Position numbers and translations under genes: made by a program | Origin: Fimenecus sp052273625 | Lineage (GTDB): Bacteria > Bacillota > Clostridia > Oscillospirales > Acutalibacteraceae | Direction: 5' to 3' | Assembly (NCBI GenBank): GCA_052273625.1 | Contig: DAVZHW010000026.1 | Span: 1 to 28,376, forward strand | DNA: 28,376 nt | Shown: positions 15,747-23,938 of the stretch, piece by piece | How positions within the stretch are numbered: position 1 is the first letter of the stretch | Layout: every line of letters begins with the position of its first letter | Notes under the pieces: generated by a model | Database searches by the model: none | Seen by the model: only the letters and a program-made list of their open reading frames with translations | Told to the model about the DNA's origin: nothing

Positions 15747-16169
15747 TTATTTTTTTGCGCCCTTGGGTCTCTTTGCGCCGTACTTAGAACGACTCTGCAT
15801 TCTTCCGTTAACGCCCTGTGTATCGAGTGTACCGCGAATAATATGGTAACGAACACCGGGGAGATCCTTAACACGGCCGCCTCTGATAAGAACAACTGAG
15901 TGCTCCTGAAGGTTGTGGCCTACGCCCGGGATGTAAGCAGAAACTTCGATTCCGTTAGTAAGACGAACTCTGGCAAGCTTACGAAGAGCTGAGTTAGGCT
16001 TTTTAGGTGTATCTGTCTTAACAACAGTACAAACACCTCTCTTCTGAGGAGAAGCGTTATCAGTCATAACGTTCTTCTTAGAGTTAAGTCCCTTACCGAG
16101 AGCAGGAGCCTTTGACTTCTTCTCGACAGTCTCTCTTCCGTTGCGTACAAGCTGGTTAAAGGTTGGCAT
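15747..16169 (-). CDS. rpsL: 30S ribosomal protein S12
   Basis: This 140-residue protein helps decoding accuracy at the A site. PTFNQLVRNGRE, KKPNSALRK and the C-terminal SKYGAKRPK are typical. The two lysines whose mutation gives streptomycin resistance are present: Lys57 in TPKKPNS and Lys101 in VKDLPGV, so the sequence looks streptomycin sensitive. GGAGGTG precedes the ATG. It is the first gene of the str block, with a promoter and folded leader upstream. Confidence 0.97.
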   Translation of the reverse strand: MPTFNQLVRNGRETVEKKSKAPALGKGLNSKKNVMTDNASPQKRGVCTVVKTDTPKKPNSALRKLARVRLTNGIEVSAYIPGVGHNLQEHSVVLIRGGRVKDLPGVRYHIIRGTLDTQGVNGRMQSRSKYGAKRPKGAKK

Positions 16170-16194
16170 TTTTTCACCTCCGATAAAAATTTAT

Positions 16195-16249
16195 GACACT
16201 TTGTGTCAGCAAAACAAACACTATCGATTAAAATAGTGTTTATTTTGCT
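16195..16249 (-). promoter_or_regulatory. Two stacked hairpins in the rpsL mRNA leader
   Basis: The arms 16208-16224 and 16233-16249 pair over 17 positions around an 8-base loop. The only non-Watson-Crick position is C16215/A16242, which becomes G-U in minus-strand RNA. Directly adjoining, GACAC and GTGTC (16195-16199, 16203-16207) form a 3-base-loop hairpin. Both precede the ribosome site of rpsL and follow its promoter. No T run follows, so this is not a terminator. It is a candidate regulatory or processing structure. Confidence 0.6.
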
Positions 16250-16252
16250 CAC

Positions 16253-16292
16253 ACAACCAAAGATTTTAACATTAAAAACCTTCGGTTGTCAA
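16253..16292 (-). promoter_or_regulatory. str operon promoter overlapping a hairpin after rpoC
   Basis: On the minus strand TTGACA (16287-16292) and TAAAAT (16263-16268) have an 18-base spacer and would start the rpsL-rpsG-fusA-tuf message. The same stretch is a dyad: 16253-16262 pairs with 16280-16289, with an inner TTTTAA/TTAAAA palindrome. The single imperfect pair, A16259/C16283, becomes U-G in minus-strand RNA. No good T run follows, so termination after rpoC may be partial. Confidence 0.7.
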
Positions 16293-16306
16293 GCATTATT
16301 TAATTT

Positions 16307-19300
16307 TTAGTCATTTATTTCTTCTTCAGCCTCGGTTGAAGCGGTATAAACTCTCTCGTTTTCTACCTCGCTGTAACAGCGCATACCTGTTCCCGAAGGA
16401 AGAAGCTTACCGATGATAACATTCTCTTTAAGTCCCATAAGGTTATCAACTTTACCCTTGATAGCTGCGTCGGTAAGAACTCTTGTCGTCTCCTGGAAGG
16501 AAGCTGCCGACATAAATGAGTTTGTAGCCAACGAAGCCTTTGTGATACCGAGAAGTACAGGCTCGCAAACGGGCTCGATGAACTCTTCGCCCTTTTCTTC
16601 GCATTCCTGCTTAGCCTTTCTCAACTCGATTGTAAAGTCAACCTTTTCAACCTGCTCTCCGGGGAGGAAATGGGTTGAACCGGGCTCTTCTACCTTGAGC
16701 TTTCTCATCATCTGACGAACGATTACCTCGATATGCTTATCGTTGATGTCAACACCCTGCATACGGTAAGTTCTCTGAACTTCCTTGATAAGATAATCGT
16801 GAACCGCATGAACACCGTTGATTGCAAGTATGTCGTGCGGGTTGGGAGAACCCTCTGTAAGAGCTGTGCCCTTCTTAACATAAACGGGATTGCCGTTTTC
16901 GTCGGTCTCCAAATTGAATTTCTTACGGTAGCCGTAAGGAATAAGATATGATTTTTCGTCGCCCGTTTCGTCATTTGTAATAACGATGTGCTCGTTTCTC
17001 TTGATTTCTCTGAACGAAAGACGTCCGTCGATTTCAGAGAGGATAGCAAGCGTCTTGGGCTTTCTTGCCTCGAACAATTCCTCGACACGGGGAAGACCCT
17101 GTGTGATATCCTGACTCGAAGCAACACCGCCGGTGTGGAAGGTACGCATTGTAAGCTGTGTACCGGGCTCACCGATTGACTGAGCTGCGATAATACCGAC
17201 AGCCTCGCCGACTGTGACGGGCTTGCCTGTTGCAAGGTTTGAGCCGTAGCACTTGATACATACGCCGTGTTCGGATTCGCATGTAAGAAGTGAACGAATC
17301 TTAATTTTTCTGTCTGCGGGATTTTCTCTTGCGTTGACGATATCGGCAACAATTTTAGCGTCAGCCTCGGACATCATCTTGTCCTTCGACATAATAACTT
17401 CGCCGTTTTCGTCTGTCAAATCCTCAAGCAGGAAACGACCTGTAAGTCTTTCCTGAAGGCTCTCGATAAGCTCCTTGCCCTCCATAATATCGTAAACCTC
17501 GATACCGTCGTGGCAATGGCAATCCTCTTCACGGATGATAACGTCCTGTGAAACGTCAACAAGACGACGGGTAAGGTAACCCGAGTCAGCTGTACGAAGA
17601 GCTGTATCGGCAAGACCTTTACGAGCACCACGAGACGAAATGAAGTATTCAAGTACGTTAAGTCCCTCACGGTAGTTAGCACGAATCGGAACCTCAATGA
17701 CCTTACCTGATGTATTGGCGATAAGACCACGCATACCTGCCAACTGACGAAGCTGTGAGTCAGAACCACGGGCACCCGAGTCAACCATCATATAAATCGG
17801 ATTGTACTTACCGAGGTTGTCCTTAAGACCGGCGGCAACGTCGTTTGTACATTTCTCCCAAACCTTAATAACCTTCTGGCTTCTCTCACTGTTACTGATA
17901 AGACCGAGGTTATAGTTTGCGCTGATCTTGTCAATCTTTGCGTCAGCCTCTTTAAGAAGCTCTGCCTTATAGGGAGGAATTACTGCGTCGCAAACAGCAA
18001 CGGTAATACCTGATTTTGTCGAATATTTGTAACCCTGTGCCTTGATAGCGTCAAGCACCTGAGAAGAAACGTTTACGCCGTGAACCTTGATACATTTATC
18101 AATGATTTTACCGAGCGTTTTCTTGTTGACAAGGAAGTCAACCTCAAGCTTGAACGCATTTGCGGGATCGCTTCTGTCAACGAAGCCGAGGTCCTGCGGA
18201 ATGGGTGTATTGAAGATTATCTTACCGAGAGTTGTCTCAACAAGCTGTGAAACCGTCTCGCCGTTAATCTCCTTGGTCATTCTGACCTTTATCTTTGAAT
18301 GAAGACCGATATAGCCCTCATCATAAGCCATTGTAGCCTCATCAACCGTTGAGAATACCTTGCCCTCACCGGGTTCGCCGTCTTTTTCCATTGTAAGATA
18401 GTACGAGCCGAGGATCATATCCTGTGTGGGAACGGTTACGGGCTTACCGTCTGACGGCTTAAGGAGGTTGTTGGCAGCAAGCATAAGAAGTCTTGCTTCA
18501 GCCTGAGCCTCAGCCGAAAGCGGAACGTGAACAGCCATCTGGTCGCCGTCGAAGTCAGCGTTAAACGCTGTACAAGCAAGGGGATGGAGCTTAATTGCTC
18601 TACCCTCAACAAGAATGGGCTCAAATGCCTGAATACCGAGTCTGTGAAGTGTGGGAGCACGGTTAAGCATTACCGGGTGACCCTTGATAACAACCTCAAG
18701 AGCGTCCCAAACCTCGGGATTAGCACGTTCAACCATCTTTCTTGCAGACTTTATGTTGCCTGTAACGCCTGTCTCAACAAGACGCTTCATAACGAAGGGC
18801 TTGAACAATTCAAGAGCCATTTCTTTAGGAAGACCGCACTGATACATCTTGAGCTCGGGTCCTACGACGATAACCGAACGTCCCGAATAGTCAACACGCT
18901 TACCGAGAAGGTTCTGACGGAAGCGTCCCTGCTTACCTTTAAGCATATCTGAAAGAGATTTCAACGCTCTGTTGTTCGGACCTGTAACGGGTCTGCCTCT
19001 TCTGCCGTTGTCTATAAGTGCGTCAACAGCCTCCTGAAGCATTCTCTTTTCATTTCTGATGATAATGTCGGGAGCGCTAAGCTCAAGGAGCTTTTTAAGA
19101 CGGTTGTTTCTGTTGATAACTCGTCTGTAAAGATCGTTGAGGTCGGAAGTAGCAAATCTGCCGCCGTCAAGCTGAACCATAGGACGAATATCGGGGGGGA
19201 TTACCGGAATGACGTCCAAAATCATCCACTCGGGACGGTTGCCCGACTGTCTGAATGCCTCGGCAACCTCAAGACGCTTGAGAATTCTTGTCTTTTTCTG

Positions 19301-19897
19301 ACCGCTTGCATCCTCAAGCTCTGCACGAAGGTCGTTTGAGAGCTTTTCAACGTCTATGCCCGCAAGAAGCTCTTTGATAGCCTCTGCGCCCATACCTGCC
19401 TTGAAATCGTCCTCATATTTCTCTCTCATATCGAGATATTCTTTCTCCGAGAGAATCTGATTCTTTTCAAGCTCGGTGTCGCCGGGATCGGTAACTATAT
19501 ATCTTGAGAAATAGAGAACCTTTTCGAGGTCTCTGGGGGATATGTCAAGGATAAGTCCCATTCTTGAGGGAATACCCTTGAAATACCAAATGTGAGATAC
19601 GGGAGCAACGAGCTCAATGTGTCCCATTCTCTCTCTTCTGACTTTAGCCTTCGTTATTTCAACGCCGCAGCGTTCGCATATTTTGCCTTTATAACGAACT
19701 CTTTTATACTTTCCGCAGTAACATTCCCAGTCCTTTGTGGGTCCGAAAATCTTTTCGCAGAAAAGTCCTTCTTTTTCGGGCTTTAACGTGCGGTAGTTAA
19801 TTGTTTCGGGCTTCTTGACCTCTCCGTAAGACCACTCTCTGATCTGGTCGGGTGAGGCAAGGCCGATTTTAATTGACTCAAAGGTTATATTTTCCAT
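16307..19897 (-). CDS. rpoC: RNA polymerase subunit beta'
   Basis: This 1196-residue subunit carries the polymerase active site. The catalytic NADFDGD lies at residues 446-452 with Asp448, Asp450 and Asp452. The N-terminal zinc site is Cys59, Cys61, Cys74 and Cys77. The second zinc cluster near residues 800-880 (CHCH to CIKC) is present. The length fits the Firmicute form. A GAAGG site precedes the ATG. It lies 47 bases after rpoB in the same operon. Confidence 0.98.
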   Translation of the reverse strand: MENITFESIKIGLASPDQIREWSYGEVKKPETINYRTLKPEKEGLFCEKIFGPTKDWECYCGKYKRVRYKGKICERCGVEITKAKVRRERMGHIELVAPVSHIWYFKGIPSRMGLILDISPRDLEKVLYFSRYIVTDPGDTELEKNQILSEKEYLDMREKYEDDFKAGMGAEAIKELLAGIDVEKLSNDLRAELEDASGQKKTRILKRLEVAEAFRQSGNRPEWMILDVIPVIPPDIRPMVQLDGGRFATSDLNDLYRRVINRNNRLKKLLELSAPDIIIRNEKRMLQEAVDALIDNGRRGRPVTGPNNRALKSLSDMLKGKQGRFRQNLLGKRVDYSGRSVIVVGPELKMYQCGLPKEMALELFKPFVMKRLVETGVTGNIKSARKMVERANPEVWDALEVVIKGHPVMLNRAPTLHRLGIQAFEPILVEGRAIKLHPLACTAFNADFDGDQMAVHVPLSAEAQAEARLLMLAANNLLKPSDGKPVTVPTQDMILGSYYLTMEKDGEPGEGKVFSTVDEATMAYDEGYIGLHSKIKVRMTKEINGETVSQLVETTLGKIIFNTPIPQDLGFVDRSDPANAFKLEVDFLVNKKTLGKIIDKCIKVHGVNVSSQVLDAIKAQGYKYSTKSGITVAVCDAVIPPYKAELLKEADAKIDKISANYNLGLISNSERSQKVIKVWEKCTNDVAAGLKDNLGKYNPIYMMVDSGARGSDSQLRQLAGMRGLIANTSGKVIEVPIRANYREGLNVLEYFISSRGARKGLADTALRTADSGYLTRRLVDVSQDVIIREEDCHCHDGIEVYDIMEGKELIESLQERLTGRFLLEDLTDENGEVIMSKDKMMSEADAKIVADIVNARENPADRKIKIRSLLTCESEHGVCIKCYGSNLATGKPVTVGEAVGIIAAQSIGEPGTQLTMRTFHTGGVASSQDITQGLPRVEELFEARKPKTLAILSEIDGRLSFREIKRNEHIVITNDETGDEKSYLIPYGYRKKFNLETDENGNPVYVKKGTALTEGSPNPHDILAINGVHAVHDYLIKEVQRTYRMQGVDINDKHIEVIVRQMMRKLKVEEPGSTHFLPGEQVEKVDFTIELRKAKQECEEKGEEFIEPVCEPVLLGITKASLATNSFMSAASFQETTRVLTDAAIKGKVDNLMGLKENVIIGKLLPSGTGMRCYSEVENERVYTASTEAEEEIND

Positions 19898-19944
19898 TAA
19901 ATCTTTACCTTCTTCCTTAAAATCTGAACTGTGAGTTTACTCGG

Positions 19945-22900
19945 TTAAAATTCATCGTCATTGAATTCGTCATCATACGAATCATCATCTTCTGTGATAT
20001 ATTCGTTGAAAGCGTCCTCGCCGAGTTCTTTTTCTGCATCCTCATCCGCAACATAGCCGTCATCGAGTGAAGCGTCGTTTACGTAGGACATATCTTCATT
20101 AGCGATAACCGGAGTATCCATCTCATCATCAAAGTTTTGTTTAAGGTCAATTTCGTTGTTGTCCTTATCGAGAACCTTGATGTCAAGAGCAAGAGCCTGA
20201 AGCTCTTTAACAAGAACCTTGAACGATTCGGGAACACCGGGTTGAGGAATGTTCTGTCCCTTAACGATAGATTCATAGGTCTTAACTCTTCCGACAAGGT
20301 CGTCTGACTTAACAGTAAGGATTTCCTGAAGAGTATAAGCAGCGCCGTAAGCCTCAAGCGCCCAAACTTCCATCTCACCGAAACGCTGACCGCCGAACTG
20401 AGCCTTACCGCCCAAGGGCTGTTGTGTAACGAGTGAGTAAGGACCTGTGGAACGAGCGTGGATTTTATCATCAACAAGATGGTGGAGCTTCAAGTAGTAC
20501 ATAATGCCGACAGTAACGGGGTTATCAAATTTAAGACCTGTTCTGCCGTCTGTAAGGATTGACTTACCATCCTCACGATAGCCTGCTTCACGAAGAGCTT
20601 CTCTGATGTCAGACTCGTGTGCGCCGTCAAATACAGGTGTAGCAATCTTTTGTCCGAGCTTTCTGTAAGCGAAGCCGAGGTGTACCTCAAGTACCTGTCC
20701 GATGTTCATACGGGAAGGAACGCCCAACGGGTTAAGAACTATATCAAGCGGAGTACCGTCATCAAGGAACGGCATATCCTCCTGCGGAAGTATTCTCGAA
20801 ACAACGCCCTTGTTACCGTGACGACCTGCCATTTTATCGCCTACGGAGAGCTTTCTCTTCTGTGCGATATAGCAACGAACGACCTTGTTTACGCCGGGGC
20901 TTAATTCGTCTGAATTTTCTCTTGTGAAAACTTCAACATCAACAACGATACCATATTCACCGTGAGGTACTTTAAGAGAAGTATCACGAACCTCTCTCGC
21001 CTTCTCGCCGAATATCGCTCTGAGAAGTCTTTCCTCGGCGGTAAGCTCTGTTTCGCCCTTAGGTGTAACCTTACCGACAAGAATGTCGCCCGAGTGAACC
21101 TCTGCGCCGACACGGATAACACCGTTTTCATCAAGGTTTGCCAAAGCGTCCTCGCCGACGTTCGGAATATCTCTTGTGATTTCCTCTGCGCCGAGCTTGG
21201 TATCTCTTGCTTCGATTTCAAATTCTTCTATGTGAACAGATGTATAAACATCATCACGAACAAGCTTTTCGTTGATAAGAACAGCGTCCTCGTAGTTATA
21301 GCCCTCCCAGGTCATAAATCCGATAAGAGCGTTCTTACCGAGTGAGATTTCGCCGTTTGCGGTTGCGGGACCGTCTGCGATAACCTGTCCTTCTGTAACC
21401 TCTTCGCCCTCAGAAACTATCGGACGCTGGTTGATACATGTATCCTGGTTGGAGCGCATAAACTTAATAAGCTCATAGGTGTCAACGTCTCCGCCCTTGA
21501 CTGCAACTTCAATCTTCTGAGCGTCAACCTTTACAACCGTGCCTGCACGCTTTGCAAGAATAACGGTACCCGAGTCAACGGCAGCCTTATATTCCATACC
21601 CGTTCCGACAATCGGGGAATCGGTTTTAAGAAGCGGAACAGCCTGCTTCTGCATGTTAGAGCCCATCAAAGCACGGTTTGCGTCGTCGTTTTCAAGGAAC
21701 GGAATCATTGCGGTAGCAACGGAAACAAGCATCTTGGGCGATACGTCCATATAGTCTGCGTCCGAAGCGTTGACCTCAAGGAATTCGTCTCTGTGTCTTG
21801 CGGTAACCTTTGAATTTACAAATCTGCCCTTCTCGTCAAGGGGCTCGTTTGCCTGAGCAACCGTGTAGTTATCCTCGACGTCGGCGGTCATATATTCAAC
21901 CTCGTTAAGTACAACGCCCGTCTGCTTATCAATCTTTCTGAAGGGAGCTTCGATAAAGCCGTACTTATTTATTTTTGCAAATGTAGCAAGGTAAGAGATA
22001 AGACCGATGTTCGGACCTTCGGGAGTCTCGATCGGGCACATACGTCCGTAGTGAGAGTAGTGAACGTCTCGAACCTCAAAGCCTGCACGGTCTCTCGAAA
22101 GACCGCCGGGGCCCAATGCGGAAAGTCTTCTCTTATGAGTAAGCTCCGACAAGGGGTTTGTCTGATCCATGAACTGTGAAAGCGGAGAAGAACCGAAGAA
22201 CTCCTTGATAGCCGCCATAACAGGTCTGATATTTATAAGAGCAGAGGGAGTAACCTTATCGGGCTCCTGTGCCTGAAGAGTCATTCTCTCCTTGACAACT
22301 CTTTCCATTCTTGAGAAGCCGATTCTGAATTGGTTCTGAAGAAGCTCGCCGACAGAACGGATACGTCTGTTGCCGAGGTGGTCGATGTCGTCGGTAACGC
22401 CTACGCCGCAAGCAATGCAGTTAAGGTAGTTGATGGAAGCCATAATATCGTCAATGATAATATGCTTCGGAATAAGGTCGTCGGCACGGTTAGCCATTTC
22501 CTCACGAAGTGCGTCTTTATCGTCACCGCACTTATTGAGAACTTCCTGAAGAACGGTAAAGCGAACCTTCTCGTTGATACCGATTTCCTCAAGCTCGTCC
22601 TCTGTGAACATCGGAACATACTCGCCGATGTCAACCATACCGTTTGAGAATACCTTTACTTCCTCGCCCTCGGAATCGACATAAGCGACGGTAACGCCCT
22701 CCTGCTCGATTCTGTATGCAAGCTCGGGAGTAATCAACTCGCCTGCGTCTGCAAGGATTTCGCCTGTAAGCTCGCTGATAACGGGCTGTGTGACCTTAAA
22801 GCCCTCAAGTCTTGAAGAAATGCCGAGCTTTTTATTGTATTTATATCTGCCGACTCTTGAAAGGTCATAGCGTCTCGGGTCGAAGAACAAGCCGTCAAGA

Positions 22901-23664
22901 TGAGCCTGTGCCGTCTCAAGTGTGGGCGGCTCGCCGGGACGAAGTCTCTTATAAACCTCGATAAGAGCCTGCTCTGTATTGATAGTAGTATCCTTTTCAA
23001 GCGTAGCCTTAATTCTCTCGTCATAGCCGAAGAATTCAAGGATATCGGTGTTTGAGCTGAGTCCCAACGCTCTGATAAAGGTTGTGATGTAAATCTTTCT
23101 GTTCTTGTCTATACGAACATAGAAAAGGTCATTCTGATCTGTCTCATATTCAAGCCAAGCGCCCCTGTTCGGGATAACGGTTGCGGAATAAAGCTCCTTA
23201 CCGGTCTTGTCGTGAGTCATATCAAAATATACGCTGGGAGAACGAACGAGCTGTGAAATGATAACACGCTCAGCGCCGTTGATAACGAAAGTTCCCGACT
23301 CGGTCATAAGCGGGAAATCGCCCATATAAACCTCGTTCTCTTTGATTTCGCCCGTTTCCTTGTTAAGAAGTCTTGCGGTTACTCTCAAAGGAGCTGCGTA
23401 AGTAGTATCTCTCTCCTTACATTCCTTTACAGTGTATTTCGGGGTGTCATCCATTCTGTAATCTACGAAACTCAGCGCAAGATTGCCGGAAAAGTCTGTA
23501 ATGTCCGCAACATCGCGGAATACTTCCTTCAATCCTTTGTCAAGAAACCACTTGTACGAATCCTTCTGAACCTCGATAAGGTTGGGTATCTGCATAACCT
23601 CATTGATCTTCGAGAAAGTCATACGGGTTGTTTTTCCGAATTTTTCAGGTTTGACATTCACCAT
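19945..23664 (-). CDS. rpoB: RNA polymerase subunit beta
   Basis: This 1239-residue subunit forms the upper jaw and RNA-binding side of the polymerase. The rifampicin pocket reads FMDQTNPL and THKRRLSALGPGG, with Asp500, His510 and Ser515 at the sites matching E. coli 516, 526 and 531, so it looks rifampicin sensitive. The C-terminus ends in a long acidic Asp/Glu tail, as in other Firmicutes. The start is uncertain: ATG at 23664 has GGAG 13 bases upstream, while an in-frame GTG at 23676 (MISP extension) lies only 1 base after it. I prefer ATG. It has its own promoter; rplJ and rplL are not upstream. Confidence 0.97.
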   Translation of the reverse strand: MVNVKPEKFGKTTRMTFSKINEVMQIPNLIEVQKDSYKWFLDKGLKEVFRDVADITDFSGNLALSFVDYRMDDTPKYTVKECKERDTTYAAPLRVTARLLNKETGEIKENEVYMGDFPLMTESGTFVINGAERVIISQLVRSPSVYFDMTHDKTGKELYSATVIPNRGAWLEYETDQNDLFYVRIDKNRKIYITTFIRALGLSSNTDILEFFGYDERIKATLEKDTTINTEQALIEVYKRLRPGEPPTLETAQAHLDGLFFDPRRYDLSRVGRYKYNKKLGISSRLEGFKVTQPVISELTGEILADAGELITPELAYRIEQEGVTVAYVDSEGEEVKVFSNGMVDIGEYVPMFTEDELEEIGINEKVRFTVLQEVLNKCGDDKDALREEMANRADDLIPKHIIIDDIMASINYLNCIACGVGVTDDIDHLGNRRIRSVGELLQNQFRIGFSRMERVVKERMTLQAQEPDKVTPSALINIRPVMAAIKEFFGSSPLSQFMDQTNPLSELTHKRRLSALGPGGLSRDRAGFEVRDVHYSHYGRMCPIETPEGPNIGLISYLATFAKINKYGFIEAPFRKIDKQTGVVLNEVEYMTADVEDNYTVAQANEPLDEKGRFVNSKVTARHRDEFLEVNASDADYMDVSPKMLVSVATAMIPFLENDDANRALMGSNMQKQAVPLLKTDSPIVGTGMEYKAAVDSGTVILAKRAGTVVKVDAQKIEVAVKGGDVDTYELIKFMRSNQDTCINQRPIVSEGEEVTEGQVIADGPATANGEISLGKNALIGFMTWEGYNYEDAVLINEKLVRDDVYTSVHIEEFEIEARDTKLGAEEITRDIPNVGEDALANLDENGVIRVGAEVHSGDILVGKVTPKGETELTAEERLLRAIFGEKAREVRDTSLKVPHGEYGIVVDVEVFTRENSDELSPGVNKVVRCYIAQKRKLSVGDKMAGRHGNKGVVSRILPQEDMPFLDDGTPLDIVLNPLGVPSRMNIGQVLEVHLGFAYRKLGQKIATPVFDGAHESDIREALREAGYREDGKSILTDGRTGLKFDNPVTVGIMYYLKLHHLVDDKIHARSTGPYSLVTQQPLGGKAQFGGQRFGEMEVWALEAYGAAYTLQEILTVKSDDLVGRVKTYESIVKGQNIPQPGVPESFKVLVKELQALALDIKVLDKDNNEIDLKQNFDDEMDTPVIANEDMSYVNDASLDDGYVADEDAEKELGEDAFNEYITEDDDSYDDEFNDDEF

Positions 23665-23759
23665 AGGGCTTATCACTCTCCATCATTATTTTTATCTTAA
23701 AGGCTTTTTCACAAGCCCGGAGATTACTCTCAAAACGGTTAAATATGCTCTTGATTTTC

Positions 23760-23790
23760 AACGTATATTATGGTAAAATACCGTTACGTT
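23760..23790 (-). promoter_or_regulatory. Possible hairpin in the rpoB leader
   Basis: The predicted rpoB message has a leader of about 160 bases with no gene. It contains a dyad of AACGTA (23760-23765) and TACGTT (23785-23790), with an inner GGTA/TACC. It is short with an internal loop, so support is modest. Confidence 0.35.
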
Positions 23791-23831
23791 AATAAATGAA
23801 AAGGCATACATTTCCATTCTAATAGCAGTTA

Positions 23832-23860
23832 ATTATAAACCATTCATTCAACAATGTCAA
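23832..23860 (-). promoter_or_regulatory. Consensus sigmaA promoter of rpoBC
   Basis: On the minus strand TTGACA (23855-23860) and TATAAT (23832-23837) match consensus exactly with a 17-base spacer. A weak promoter for the divergent beta-galactosidase gene may exist (TTTATA and TATTAT, 16-base spacer, near 23884-23911), but it is not clear. Confidence 0.88.
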
Positions 23861-23874
23861 TAGATATTGTTGAA
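23847..23874. promoter_or_regulatory. Candidate operator dyad in the rpoB/lacZ gap
   Basis: TTCAACAAT (23847-23855) is mirrored by ATTGTTGAA (23866-23874) with a 10-base spacer. The half-site centres are 19 bases apart, about two helical turns. The dyad covers the rpoB -35 box and lies 65 bases before the beta-galactosidase start. It is a perfect repeat with no wobble position, as expected for a DNA-binding site. The protein is unknown. Confidence 0.5.
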
Positions 23875-23938
23875 ATATTTTTATTTATAATGTATTTGAC
23901 CTATTTATTATGTAAACAAAGAAAAAGGGAGTTATAAA

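Noticed and set aside
22100..22240. Rifampicin resistance mutations in rpoB, and streptomycin resistance in rpsL
   Set aside because: Asp500, His510 and Ser515 of RpoB and Lys57 and Lys101 of S12 are the sensitive-type residues.
23868..23911. Promoter for the beta-galactosidase gene
   Set aside because: TATAAT at 23886-23891 has no -35 at proper spacing, and TTTATA/TATTAT is weak. I could not choose one with confidence.
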